Assembly (NCBI GenBank): GCA_037447655.1
Contig: JBBHKE010001477.1
Location: 1-11,154 of the forward strand
Direction of reading: 5' to 3'
DNA: 11,154 bases
From: Zygnema cylindricum
Lineage: Eukaryota; Streptophyta; Zygnematophyceae; Zygnematales; Zygnemataceae
Positions 1 through 7,673 of the stretch are shown in pieces. Under the pieces are notes generated by a model. It searched no databases. It had not been told where the DNA came from and worked only from the letters and a program-made list of their open reading frames with translations. Each line of letters starts with the position of its first letter. Position 1 is the first letter of the stretch. A program made the translations under genes and the position numbers.

Positions 1-3
1 TAG

Positions 4-166
4 ATTGTGACGGATGTAAACGCGGGTGTAAATTGTGACATCTGTACATGACTACAAAACTCGCGACAATTGATGACGTTTACAAAATAGCGACGGTTGT
101 AGGCGTCTAGCTACTTGTGACATTGTAGATATTAGGGTTTGTGACATTTTGACGTCACGCTCAAAT
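4..166. repeat. Degenerate tandem array, units of 26-28 bp
   Basis: About six diverged units follow each other, starting near 4, 32, 60, 88, 114 and 140. Most open with TTGTGAC or GCGAC, followed by a TGTA or GTAG core, and several end in ACAAAA. TTGTGAC itself occurs at 5, 33, 115 and 139. The array may begin before the window. Its units resemble the GACATTTGTAGACGCC units inside family C elements (7829-7975 and about 10885-11087), so this may be the internal array of a related, older element. That link is an inference from short motifs. Confidence 0.6.
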
Positions 167-842
167 TATGACAGCGTCGACGTCACAAATTCTAAAAATT
201 TCCACCATGGTTTTCCGATTTTGTTTTTTAGTCATTTCTCACTCTACTTGCCATCAAAATAAGCTCAAAGTTAGTCAAAAGAAAACGTTTTCTCTTACAT
301 TTGATACCATTATTAACGTTTTTCATTGCAAAAATTGTGAGATGGACGCGGTAGTGGGAGAGGGAGATAGAGATAGGCGCTTTCATGGACTTCGCTTTTG
401 CGAAAGAGCATCCGTTGGTCGGATCCCCTCCACGGCCCCTATACGGAAAAAAAGTCACGCACAGGCTGGAAACGTGCACTGGGTTTTTTTTTGTACTTTG
501 CGCACAAAAATTGTCAAAAACTTTGCAATTATGTGTCCTCCATTGGACTACAGAATTTCAGAAGCCTCTGGATAGCTTTTAACTAACCCACTTCAAGCCA
601 CAACTACTGCTGCCCAAGAGGGCAAACTGACAGTCTTACTACACCCTGTGCACCCTGAGTCTGTAGCAAAAAGAATCACTAAAAACGGCAAACAAGCCGA
701 TAAGTTATGAGTCGGCAAAACTGCCAATCTCATACAAAGCTCTCTAAGAGAGAGGTGGCTCCCTACCAAATTTTCCTAAGTCCTAACCCCCTCTCACAAC
801 CCCTATCTACTGAAGTACGAACCAATCACACGACTGTAAAGT

Positions 843-875
843 ACAGAAAGGTACTACGGCCGATGTACTTTCTGT
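843..875. repeat. Hairpin, 11-12 bp stem
   Basis: ACAGAAAGGTAC at 843-854 pairs with GTACTTTCTGT at 865-875 across a 10-base loop, with one bulged G. No adjacent T-run or gene gives it a function. Confidence 0.6.
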
Positions 876-938
876 AAGGCCTGTGTACGGCAAGGCAATT
901 GAGTGGATGCTTGCCTCCATATGATTCGCCCTGATGCT

Positions 939-1034
939 CCCCGAGATTTCCGCATTCCAATGTTATCCAGCCACGTAGCACCAAGTCATGCCACGCCTAA
1001 AAATCGCCAAAATGGTCATTCCGGGATCTCGGGG
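939..1034. repeat. 9 bp inverted repeat bounding 96 bp
   Basis: CCCCGAGAT at 939-947 and ATCTCGGGG at 1026-1034 are exact reverse complements, and the match continues weakly inward (TTCCGCATT against CATTCCGGG). It could be the ends of a very small MITE or a long hairpin. No convincing target duplication was found, so the nature is open. Confidence 0.4.
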
Positions 1035-1241
1035 TTAGTACGGGACGTCGAATCCACATCGGTTTTTCATGTCAGCCGTTGAAACAAATGTCTGATTCAT
1101 TTCTTTCGTGCGTGACGTGTGCAATTATATTTTACACGAGTTCTATGTTCGCTATCCGCAATTACGTTAATCGGACTAGTTCTTTAAAACCATGCTTAAA
1201 TAAATATCAAACCCTATGTAATGTAACGAACTTCTACGACA

Positions 1242-1310
1242 GACCGGTTAGAGCTGACGGCTACGCCACGCTCTGCCGGTTGGAGGTTCGAGTCCTGCCG
1301 GACTCAACCT
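1242..1310 (+). repeat. tRNA-like segment with pol III B box, possible SINE head
   Basis: GGTTCGAGTCC at 1285-1295 is a near-ideal internal B box (the T-arm of a tRNA gene). About 36 bases upstream, TAGAGCTGACGG at 1249-1260 is a poor match to an A box. ACCGG..AGAGC at 1244-1254 can pair with GCTCT..CCGGT at 1270-1280. The acceptor ends do not pair and the T-stem has a mismatch, so this is not a working tRNA. A CTTTT run follows at 1309-1313. Known tRNA-derived SINEs have this form: a tRNA-like head and an unrelated body. The body would then be about 1311-1465, ending in a pyrimidine-rich stretch near 1449-1467. No clean target duplication was found, so the SINE call is tentative. Confidence 0.45.
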
Positions 1311-1337
1311 TTTGTTGAGAGTGACATAAGTCACTCT
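1303..1337. repeat. Two overlapping hairpins after the tRNA-like segment
   Basis: CTCAAC (1303-1308) pairs with GTTGAG (1314-1319) across CTTTT. AGAGTGAC (1318-1325) pairs perfectly with GTCACTCT (1330-1337) across ATAA. The two stems share 1318-1319, so they could be alternative folds of one transcript. They sit where the body of a SINE would begin. Confidence 0.55.
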
Positions 1338-1518
1338 TTAGTCCTGCTTGTTGAACTAAGGCAGCCATGGCTCAACCACCCTCTTTGTCCTTCAGTGACT
1401 ACAACAAGTATGGTGGTTAGAGAGAGTAGGTGGAGGCAGGTTGTCCGCCCTTTTCTTTTCCTTTTATACTGATATATTTAGACATCTAAAATACTCTATA
1501 AATCTAGTAAATTCAACA

Positions 1519-1745
1519 AACTTCCGACGCGTGCAACAGCATCTGCCTATTCACTCCCTTTTGGAACTTTGAGCTGGGAGGATGCGAAAGTGGGTCGAAA
1601 TGCGCTAGACGACAAATTGCATCGCGCTAGACGACAAACCGCAATGCATATAAAGTTTCAAGGTAAAACAACTTGTACGGTGGTAATTATAATTTTTTGG
1701 TATGGCTGCGGATTTTCTCGTTTTTTTCTAAGTCATGGAGGAAAA
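1519..1745 (+). mobile_element. Decayed relic of family C
   Basis: This stretch is colinear with 8043-8285 of C1. AACTTCCGACGCGTGCAAC at 1519 matches AACTTTTGACGCGTGCAAC in C1. GAGCTGG followed by AAGTGGGTCG appears in both, then CAAACCGC against CAAATCGCC, then TTGTACGG..GTAAT.. against TCGTACGG.GTAAT.. followed by T-rich sequence. The expected right TIR is not intact; TCATGGAGG near 1734 may be what remains. The left half of the element is missing or unrecognisable. The homology is judged by eye. Confidence 0.5.
1602..1638. repeat. 15 bp direct repeat, period 22
   Basis: GCGCTAGACGACAAA occurs exactly at 1602-1616 and again at 1624-1638. It lies inside the family C relic and has no counterpart in C1 or C2, so it probably arose locally. 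Confidence 0.75.
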
Positions 1746-2768
1746 CGACAAAAAATAACTGTAACTTTAGCAAAAGCGAAAGTACCCTTAATAAGATTGT
1801 ATTTCCATAAACCAACTTTATTTCAAGAAGTGAATGGAAAAACCCATCGTGTTACAAATGGGTTAAAAAACGTTTAAAGACTCGAAGAACGCGATGGTGA
1901 AACCATCTAGGCACAAAACATAATTGAAATGTACTATTGTTTACGATAGAATGGCTCGAGATGAAAATCCATATGAGCTTCAACCATAATAACCTCAAAG
2001 CAAAAGTAATAAATTGGAATTGAAAGCTACAAAAACAAAAAGACAACAATACTAGACACAGCTTCATATCCTAACAACAACAATTGCCCCTCAATCGAAA
2101 GCATAAGACTATCCCACATTTAGCATCAAATTTAAAGATATCATCTATATGCACTTGATGGCGTAGGGGTAAGTTTATAAGTCCACGACAACCATTTGCC
2201 ACGTCATTAGCAATAATTCTCTATCGATCAAGGGTCGAAGCTTAGATTAGAGAAGGTCGATGGGCGTTAGGAAGCCAACATAAGAGAAGGAGAAGGGTTA
2301 CAAGGTTCTCTAACTTCAAAAAATCGTTGAGGGAAATCACGTAAGTAGTTATCGAAAGAAAAATCCAAGGTCCGAAAGATTTCTAAATAAATGGTATGAA
2401 GTTGTTGGTCGGGTCTCAATGAGACATATATAATTGTCACATACTTATGTAACGATTTCGTTTTACGTACTTGGACAATTGCAAACAGTGTACCTATAAT
2501 ATTCTGCGCAATACAAGGTAAGTTAGGTTAGATAGGACTATATGGGGACACGACATTTGTGCGAGAAGAACATTTCTCGCTTAAAACATACGACTTTTTT
2601 TCACATGTTTGCTTTATGTTTGTAAAGCATAGATGTCTCATTCGTAAGTATTTTGACCTTTTTACGAAAATTCAGATTTTTTCTAAATTTTGAACTTAAT
2701 TAGTATACTTTTCGTGTAAGGATGAATTGTACACATACAATGTACTTTAAAAATAAAAGGCTTAAAAT
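1746..2768. other. No gene or repeat recognised
   Basis: About 1 kb of AT-rich sequence with only short chance frames. The one small structure of note is the hairpin GCGAGAA (2561-2567) with TTCTCGC (2574-2580). Just before it, ATGGGGACACG at about 2543-2553 resembles the right end of family C, but no matching left end was found. Confidence 0.5.
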
Positions 2769-2770
2769 TA

Positions 2771-3019
2771 CATTGTGAATCGCTATTAGAGTTTTTAAAT
2801 AACTACAACGTGAATCGCTATTAGCGTCAATAAATAAATAGTATAAACAAATAATTAGAGTTATTAACCCTAATTGGGAATTTGGGTATCTTCAAATAAA
2901 TCATTTACTCTAATTACAAATTTAAAATAGAACTAAATAATTTTATTTGAGAATTTGGGCAAAAAATTGGGGGCACCGAATTAGCGTTATTGACGCTAAT
3001 AGCGATTCGCTCTTTAGTG
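2771..3019. mobile_element. MITE, family G copy 1 (249 bp, TA flanks)
   Basis: A 22-base stretch at 2812-2833 is repeated as its exact reverse complement at 2987-3008 (core GAATCGCTATTAGCG). A shorter copy, GAATCGCTATTAGAG, stands at 2777-2791. The outer limits are set by comparison with copy 2 at 5422-5677: the left end begins CATTGTGAATCGC after TA (2769-2770), and the right end finishes GCGATTCGC..AGTG before TA (3020-3021). TA duplications and short TIRs are typical of Tc1/mariner-type (Stowaway-like) MITEs. The interior is very AT-rich and has no coding capacity. The copy looks old, because the outermost TIR bases no longer match. Confidence 0.65.
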
Positions 3020-3089
3020 TAAAGAAATAATTAGTGTTATTAACTTTATTTTGGGTTGAAGGGCCTAACGCCAACAAAAATCAATTCCA

Positions 3090-3560
3090 ATTTATACACC
3101 TAACACTAATTTGTAGTGTTGATATCGTCAAGAAATTTATCGCGACAACACCGATACTAATAGTTATCGGTTATCGAACGGTCATGGATACCGATATATC
3201 GCTCCGATACCAACAAACTCTTTATCGGCGATAAGTAGAAAAAATATAGTACGCTATATAATAGTACATTATAACATACTGTATTATGTTTTACACTATA
3301 TATAGCGTGGCATGCCATGTGTATCAATCTGTTCCGTACTATGTGTAACGGAATAACGACGGTTCAGTACGATTGTATCAACCGTACAATTATACGGTAA
3401 TAACCGTAGAATTATCGCTGATAGTTTTCGGTACCAGTGTTATCGCGATAAAAAACCAATATTATCGGCTTTTTATCGGCGATAACACCAATTTGGATAT
3501 ATCGTGCCAATATATCGATTATCGACAATCCAAAAAAAGATACATATTAACTATCGACAA
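3090..3560. repeat. TATCG/CGATA-rich degenerate repeat
   Basis: TATCG and its complement CGATA recur many times, often as compound palindromes such as TTATCGGCGATAA (near 3222 and 3474) and TTATCGCGATAA (near 3441). The spacing is irregular, so this is a simple-sequence-derived or MITE-like repeat rather than a clean tandem array. The 148-residue open frame 3373-3819 overlaps it; its isoleucine, tyrosine and aspartate content follows from the motif, so I do not call it a gene. Confidence 0.6.
3251..3308. repeat. Long hairpin, 10 bp perfect ends
   Basis: ACGCTATATA (3251-3260) pairs exactly with TATATAGCGT (3299-3308). The 38 bases between are also partly self-complementary (ACAT..AACATACTGTAT..ATGT). 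It interrupts the TATCG-rich stretch, which has no such motif between about 3240 and 3400. It may be a small inserted foldback; no target duplication was identified. Confidence 0.55.
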
Positions 3561-4180
3561 AACCTTACCAATACACAACACTACTAATTTGGATGCACAT
3601 TCCCATATTGTAGTCGTGATAGTATGGGTTTACATATTTGCGCTTGAGCATGTGATAACAAATTCTTGCTATTTTTCTTTGTATTTATGGCTTGGAATAA
3701 AATTTGAGTACGCTTTTCCGGTGCGTCGCACTAAATTTCCCTTGTCGACGCTTTTATCACACATTGGCCCCATGTGGCTAAGTTTGGGTTTTTTTTTGTC
3801 GTATTCCTTGCAAACTTAGCACTGTAATGCCTAAGTTTCAACCTTACAAAGAAATGGCAAATTTGAAGAGTACAATTTGCATCGTTCTCGAACTTAAGAT
3901 GTACGAAAATTTGTCGTATTGTGTTTTTCCGACCCACTGTCACGTCATCTTCAAACTTATTATAAACCACATCGGCAATGTGTTTTAGGCAAAGTATAAC
4001 CGTTTACACAAATAAGAAAACATATTTCCATGTGGGAAAAGATTTCAAAAGTTTTTGACGGCTGAAAAAAGTACAAGGCTGTTCGTTTTTGTCCGCATGC
4101 ACCTTGTACGGTATTTTTTTGAAGGGGTCTCGATGGTGCAGTGTCATTTCACGTAAAATAAAAAATTTGAGAAGGTGAAA
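3561..4180. other. No gene recognised; possible distant family C resemblance
   Basis: Only chance frames are present. GTACAAGG (4071-4078) and CCTTGTAC (4102-4109) form an 8 bp perfect stem around a 23-base loop. The stretch 4045-4130 shares a weak colinear pattern with C1 (AAAGTTTTTGACGGCTG, then TTTTTGTCC, then TTGTACGG, then a T-rich run ending GAAGG), so it may be a very old member. This is too weak to call an element. Confidence 0.35.
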
Positions 4181-4184
4181 AATG

Positions 4185-4310
4185 TGCGAAGTCATGGCGG
4201 CCGTCTTTGCGAAGTCATGGCGGTCGTCTCTACGAGGTCATGGCGACCGGACCGGAGAGGTTAACGCAAAAGCATGGCGCCCGGACGGGAGAGGTTTACG
4301 CAAAGGCATG
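4185..4310. repeat. GC-rich tandem array, 23 bp then about 33 bp units
   Basis: Five successive units contain GCATGGCG or TCATGGCG. The first two are about 23 bp (GCGAAGTCATGGCGGCCGTC, then GCGAAGTCATGGCGGTCGTC). The next two are about 33 bp and share GGACSGGAGAGGTTWACGCAAA. The last is a partial unit ending GCAAAGGCATG. It is an island of GC in an AT-rich setting. One frame (4182-4460) stays open across it as a repetitive, arginine-rich run, but unit lengths change out of multiples of three and nothing marks it as coding. Confidence 0.75.
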
Positions 4311-4664
4311 TTGTACAGTCACGACTGCAAGGTTGTACATCTTCGATGTCACGCAATGACATGCAACAAACCAAATTGCTTCAAAAATTACGATGTGTCT
4401 TCCGACGCTTCAAAAAGTTTTAAAAAAATACTGTGCGGCAAGACATATTATACACGTTGATAACCGTCACGGGCATTGTCGACGTATACAATCGTCACAA
4501 AGTTAAGTAACAATTACGAGTAAACACATAGATACACCAAAAATCCGGGTCCGCCGGACCAGCGCTAAAAAACAAAATAAGTTCGCTAAGTTACAAGTAC
4601 ATGGGGCCGTATCCTAATTAACGATAATTAAGCAATGCCTATTTTTAAGTGAAATAAATTTGAG
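4311..4664. other. No gene seen between the tandem array and element D
   Basis: AT-rich sequence with one GC-rich hairpin, GGTCC GCC GGACC at 4548-4560. No open frame of interest and no other repeat was recognised. Confidence 0.45.
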
Positions 4665-4667
4665 TTA

Positions 4668-5404
4668 GGGTGGCGTTCCATCAGACGAAAAGTGAGGTTG
4701 TTTACAGAAATCCGGACTTCTCCGTACTACGTCGTACTTCTTATTTTGTTTTTATAAGCGAACAACATTACATATAATCTTGCCAATATTCTCCAAATGT
4801 CTAGGAGGTAACAATGGCCGTTGGATGTTTTTTCGTGAAGCATTCGCTTGCAAAGTTTTTGTAAATGGTGATATACCTCGTCGAGGTACATCACTATTTA
4901 CATAAAAAATTATGCGATGACACGTTGGATAATGAACATACGTGTCAGAACTACAACCAACGGAATTCGAAAAAATTCGAACATGATACATTCATTCAAA
5001 AATCCAACCGAAATCACAAAAGTAATTTCGTAACGAGCTTTCGTCGTGCTATTTTTGGTACCAGCCATTCGTAACACTATTTGTGGCAGCGCTCATTCGT
5101 CACGCGAAAAAGCAAAAACCCTAAAAAAATGAGCTGGCATCTGACAAGCGTTTGCAGATAGTACAAAACTTGTGTGGTGCGATGCCCTGGTCCGCGCGTA
5201 CATGGTATGCAAATGACGATTTCGCGTTGAAGATGGTCCGTGTAAAAAATCTTTGACGATTTTCAATATACGATCTTATGTTACGTGGTACCACTCATTC
5301 CCGAGCACGTGGATTACAGACTCTACGCGATAAAACAACGTTCAAATATAGCATCCTGTAATGCTTGCTGTACAATTACAGATAATCCTGATGGAACGCC
5401 GCCC
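4668..5404 (+). mobile_element. Non-autonomous PIF/Harbinger-like element, family D (737 bp)
   Basis: The left end GGGTGGCGTTCCATCAG (4668-4684) and the right end CTGATGGAACGCCGCCC (5388-5404) are inverted repeats of 17 bp with one mismatch. TTA stands directly outside each end (4665-4667 and 5405-5407). A 3 bp TTA/TAA duplication and G-starting TIRs are the known signature of the PIF/Harbinger superfamily. There is no transposase frame, so it would be mobilised in trans. Its termini and length match element B at 7162-8551 read in the opposite direction: CGAAAAGTGAGGTTGTTTAC near its left end matches CGAAAAGTGGGGTTCTTTAC next to B's right end. Confidence 0.8.
4861..4901. repeat. 41 bp near-perfect palindrome inside element D
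   Basis: Two 20-base arms (4861-4880 and 4882-4901) surround a single T. Eighteen of 20 positions are complementary, and of the other two one could form a G-U pair in RNA. The core is TACCTCG T CGAGGTA. It lies about 190 bp inside the left end of D and is not a terminal repeat. Confidence 0.8.
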
Positions 5405-5421
5405 TTAAGTTCAATTGAGTA

Positions 5422-5677
5422 CACCGCGAAGCGAGCGCGATTATATTAAATCATTATTTGTACCTTTTTACTTAAAAAATTACAATTTTGCACGGTCGAA
5501 AGTCGTCCATAATCCACACTATTTAAAACGAACCTATATTACAATTTTTTACGCAAATTAAACTTACCTAAATTAGAATAATGAAAAAATTAGAATCGTT
5601 TACTCTATTTGATGTCATAGAGTCGAAATTTCGAGCGACCGAATTAGAGTAATTTACTCTAATTACGATTCGCGGTG
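5422..5677. mobile_element. MITE, family G copy 2 (256 bp, TA duplication)
   Basis: CACCGCGAA (5422-5430) and TTCGCGGTG (5669-5677) are exact inverted repeats, flanked by TA on both sides (5420-5421 and 5678-5679). The right 40 bases align with the right end of copy 1: both have CCGAATTAG, a palindrome, then CGATTCGC. Size (256 against 249 bp) and flanking TA agree with a Tc1/mariner-type MITE. It starts only 14 bp after the target duplication of element D. It has no coding capacity. Confidence 0.7.
5642..5664. repeat. Perfect 23 bp palindrome in the MITE right end
   Basis: AATTAGAGTAA (5642-5652), a central T, and TTACTCTAATT (5654-5664). The matching place in copy 1 has TTAGCGT (2981-2987) and ACGCTAA (2993-2999): the pairing is kept although the bases differ. 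Confidence 0.85.
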
Positions 5678-5679
5678 TA

Positions 5680-6193
5680 GTAGTAGTATATTAGAAGTAG
5701 TACATGCAGTATTATTATTTCTTATTAAAGTATTTTTATTATAAAGTCAAAGTTAGTCAACGCATTATATAAACTGTTGAATTTGGTTCCGTGCGCATAT
5801 TCATTCTTTTTAGGGAGTTCGTTTTATGCGCATGAGACATCCATGTTGTAGAGGCCAAGCGCGAATTATGAATGGCAGAATTATAATTCAGTTCATGCCA
5901 TGGAACCACCAACGCTTCATTTTTCAAAAAGAGACTCGCACTTGCCGCCAATGGTCCCAATGGAGCCCAAACCCCTAGAGTCCAGATTTCTGGTGTCGCT
6001 GCGGCCAATGATTGGGATGTCATAATTAAAAGAAACTCCCTTCGCGACTTTTGAACACGTGCGCCTCTACGCCACCATTCGTCCGCATGTCAATTTTTGG
6101 GTCATCGGATGACTGGGATATTTTATTGACCGTCGATATCAAATATGTACAGCCAAGTGCCTAGGAAACGACAGTACATTACTGTTTCGTACA
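5680..6193. other. No gene recognised
   Basis: The stretch 5820-6020 is less AT-rich and has an 88-codon open frame on the minus strand (5757-6023), but the product has no recognisable domain and no splice or promoter context supports it. A hairpin, GAAACGACAGTA CAT TACTGTTTCG with one bulge, lies at about 6165-6189. Confidence 0.45.
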
Positions 6194-6244
6194 ATACCGT
6201 ACAGTACAGTGGTCCTACGATGGCGGGAAGGTACTGTACGGTAT
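6194..6244. repeat. Perfect 14 bp inverted repeat, 23-base loop
   Basis: ATACCGTACAGTAC (6194-6207) pairs exactly with GTACTGTACGGTAT (6231-6244). A smaller hairpin (6165-6189) stands just upstream and CCTGATGGAACCC (6245-6257) just downstream. The latter resembles the right end of family D, so this may be subterminal sequence of a lost element. Confidence 0.8.
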
Positions 6245-6257
6245 CCTGATGGAACCC
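6245..6257. mobile_element. Possible solitary right end of a family D-like element
   Basis: CCTGATGGAACCC matches the right TIR of D (CCTGATGGAACGCCGCCC) with a short deletion. No matching left end or target duplication was found upstream, so it could be chance or a decayed end. Confidence 0.25.
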
Positions 6258-6401
6258 TGGTCAAAAGGAAGTCCGAAATTCCGAATCAATGACTTTGGCA
6301 AGCCGACAAAGCAGTCCAAATTGCAGAATCTTAAAATCTGATTCCCGTATCCAGCATTCGAAGTGCTGCTTATCATTATTGTGGTTCTGGCCTTCAGGGA
6401 T

Positions 6402-6640
6402 AACGACAAAGATTGCAATCAAATTCAGAAGGTGAGGATCTTTTAGAATTTATTCTAAGCAAGTGGACAAATTCCGCTGCGGTTGAGACCCAAAAAACGA
6501 CAAATATGACATGCACAGACAGACTGTCAAAAACTGCCGGGGATGGAGACCAGGTCCAGCGCATCAGATATCCTAGACATGACAGTCTGTCACCTATGGA
6601 AACAAGCATGTGGCGAACTTTCCGGGAGCTAACCGCATAA
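6402..6640 (+). other. Open frame of about 75 codons, doubtful exon
   Basis: After a stop at 6401 the frame is open to TAA at 6638-6640. It has no ATG near its start (an ATG appears only at codon 32 counted from the TTG at 6413). The product is balanced and hydrophilic (an acidic start, SEGEDLLEF, then mixed sequence), less biased than the other frames in the window, and TTCAGG at 6394-6399 could be a splice acceptor. An open frame on the opposite strand (6394-6687) covers the same region, and an inverted repeat lies within it. I recognise no domain. It may be an exon, a gene fragment or chance. Confidence 0.15.
6518..6591. repeat. 12 bp perfect inverted repeat, 50-base loop
   Basis: GACAGACTGTCA (6518-6529) and TGACAGTCTGTC (6580-6591) are exact reverse complements. 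Each is itself largely palindromic (TGACAGTCTGTCA type), so cruciform or alternative pairings are possible. Confidence 0.7.
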
Positions 6641-7045
6641 ACGTGGCAGTCAAACGTCGTCGTGAAGGGCGGAAACGGGCCTGACACCGAAGCACAAAAT
6701 GGTGTACGGCGAACTGTTTTGGCCGACAGGATCTCAGTAGGCGACGTACTTTTTTTGTACGGAATTTTGTAAGGCCGGAAGGTTAAACTTTTCAGACGGC
6801 CGCTTATTTTGAAGTGAGGAAGTTAGGGTTTTGAAACCGGCCAAGGCGTGCGCGTCTGTACGGAATCAGCTGACCGTACGAATTCATTTCGCGGAAGGCT
6901 CGCGACTTCGCTAAACGACAAAATTACGTATCCACGTTTAAATCCTCGTGTGGTGTCTTAACCGGCGTTTAAAATATCAAGCAATAAATAATTCTACTCA
7001 ACTGGAATATCTTTGGACACTAAAAAAGAAAAAACAAAAACACAT
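6641..7045. other. No gene seen; small hairpins
   Basis: CGTAC T7 GTACG lies at about 6745-6761, and GTACGG (6858-6863) pairs with CCGTAC (6874-6879). TTAGGGTTTTGAAACC near 6828 contains a telomere-like motif. No coding signal is visible up to the edge of the nest. Confidence 0.45.
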
Positions 7046-7053
7046 TTTTTTTA
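7046..7053. repeat. Left 8 bp target duplication of A1 (TTTTTTTA)
   Basis: TTTTTTTA directly precedes GGGAATTG and is repeated directly after CAATTCCC at 9522-9529. The sequence is low in complexity, so part of the match could be luck, but both ends agree to the base. Confidence 0.65.
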
Positions 7054-7161
7054 GGGAATTGATCATGGCAGTGACTGTTTTGGTTGCGCACAGTCACTTA
7101 CGTCTTTTTGTCAAAAATTGTACGTTTGAAGTACACATTGGTACAAGGAAAGTACCATTGA
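7054..7161 (+). repeat. A1 left arm, outer part
   Basis: This is the reverse complement of 9414-9521 with a small number of substitutions. It is cut off at 7161 by the insertion of element B and resumes at 8555. Confidence 0.85.
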
Positions 7162-7211
7162 GGGTAACCCTCCATCAGGCGCCGAAAGTAATCGTACGGA
7201 AACTTTTACTG

Positions 7212-7258
7212 GCAGTAATACTTCGTTCACTTCGCCGCAGTAATACTTCGTTCACTTC
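7212..7258. repeat. 22 bp exact direct repeat, period 25, in element B
   Basis: The 22 bases at 7212-7233 (starting GCAGTAATACTTCG) recur exactly at 7237-7258, separated by GCC. A copy of CTCCATCAGG, a TIR core, follows at about 7259. This looks like local duplication near the end of B. Confidence 0.85.
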
Positions 7259-7653
7259 TCCATCAGGTCGTGTCAACAATGGAATCTATCGCGTACATGC
7301 TTTCTTTCGATTGGACGCACGCAGGTTCATGTTCTGACGACGAGCAGTCAAAGATTCCAAAAGCAAAATATCTCGACTTGTATCCGTACATCCAGTCGCA
7401 AAATTAAATTACATGAATGTACAATTTGTACGTTCGTGTTTTGTATTTTTTGTAGCTATTTTGTCGTTCGTGTTTCGTCGTGGCGCCATAAATTCCGGAT
7501 GTCAGCGGATCGTGGAGGAGGCGTCACGACACATTCTTCAACAAAGATTTTTTTTGGTGGTTTTCCTTGGATTTGATTCCCGCCTGTCCGAAGGCGCGCG
7601 GCCCGTACGTCACCTTTCCACGCGTAAACATTTTACACGTCCGGTGATTGATG

Positions 7654-7673
7654 ACTCTCCTCCTGAGGAGAGT
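7654..7673. repeat. 9 bp perfect hairpin abutting the C1 insertion
   Basis: ACTCTCCTC (7654-7662), loop CT, and GAGGAGAGT (7665-7673). Its last base is the first base of the TAA duplication of C1, so C1 inserted exactly at the foot of the stem. Confidence 0.8.

Larger units (their letters stand above)
167..1241. other. No gene seen; short hairpins only
   Basis: Open frames here (for example 168-575 on the plus strand) are short, low-complexity and unlike any family I know. Small inverted repeats are visible: GCCGA/TCGGC at 696-700 and 712-716; CTCTCT/AGAGAG at 740-752; ACAGAAAGGTAC (843-854) with GTACTTTCTGT (865-875), one bulge; and CCCCGAGAT (939-947) with ATCTCGGGG (1026-1034). The stretch 580-1080 is richer in C and G than its flanks and could be part of an old retroelement, but no long terminal repeat pair or primer-binding site could be found. 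Confidence 0.5.

Noticed and set aside
168-575. 135-codon open frame on the plus strand
   Set aside because: It begins at the end of the tandem array, has an overlapping minus-strand frame, and has no recognisable motif.
1242-1310. Functional tRNA gene
   Set aside because: The B box is good, but the acceptor stem does not pair, the T-stem has a mismatch, and the A box is poor. At best it is a tRNA-derived relic.
2543-2553. ATGGGGACACG as a solitary right end of family C
   Set aside because: It matches 11 bases, but the following ACATTT does not match CCC-TAA, and no left end or internal C sequence is nearby.
3373-3819. 148-codon open frame
   Set aside because: The first half is a translation of the TATCG-rich repeat, and the rest is hydrophobic low-complexity sequence without a recognisable domain.
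4071-4109. Transcription terminator
   Set aside because: The stem is followed by T-rich sequence, but the region looks eukaryotic, no gene precedes it, and T-runs are common everywhere here.
5757-6023. 88-codon minus-strand frame with a segment resembling a membrane helix
   Set aside because: I considered an organelle-derived gene fragment because of the sequence style, but could not match it to any plastid or mitochondrial protein.
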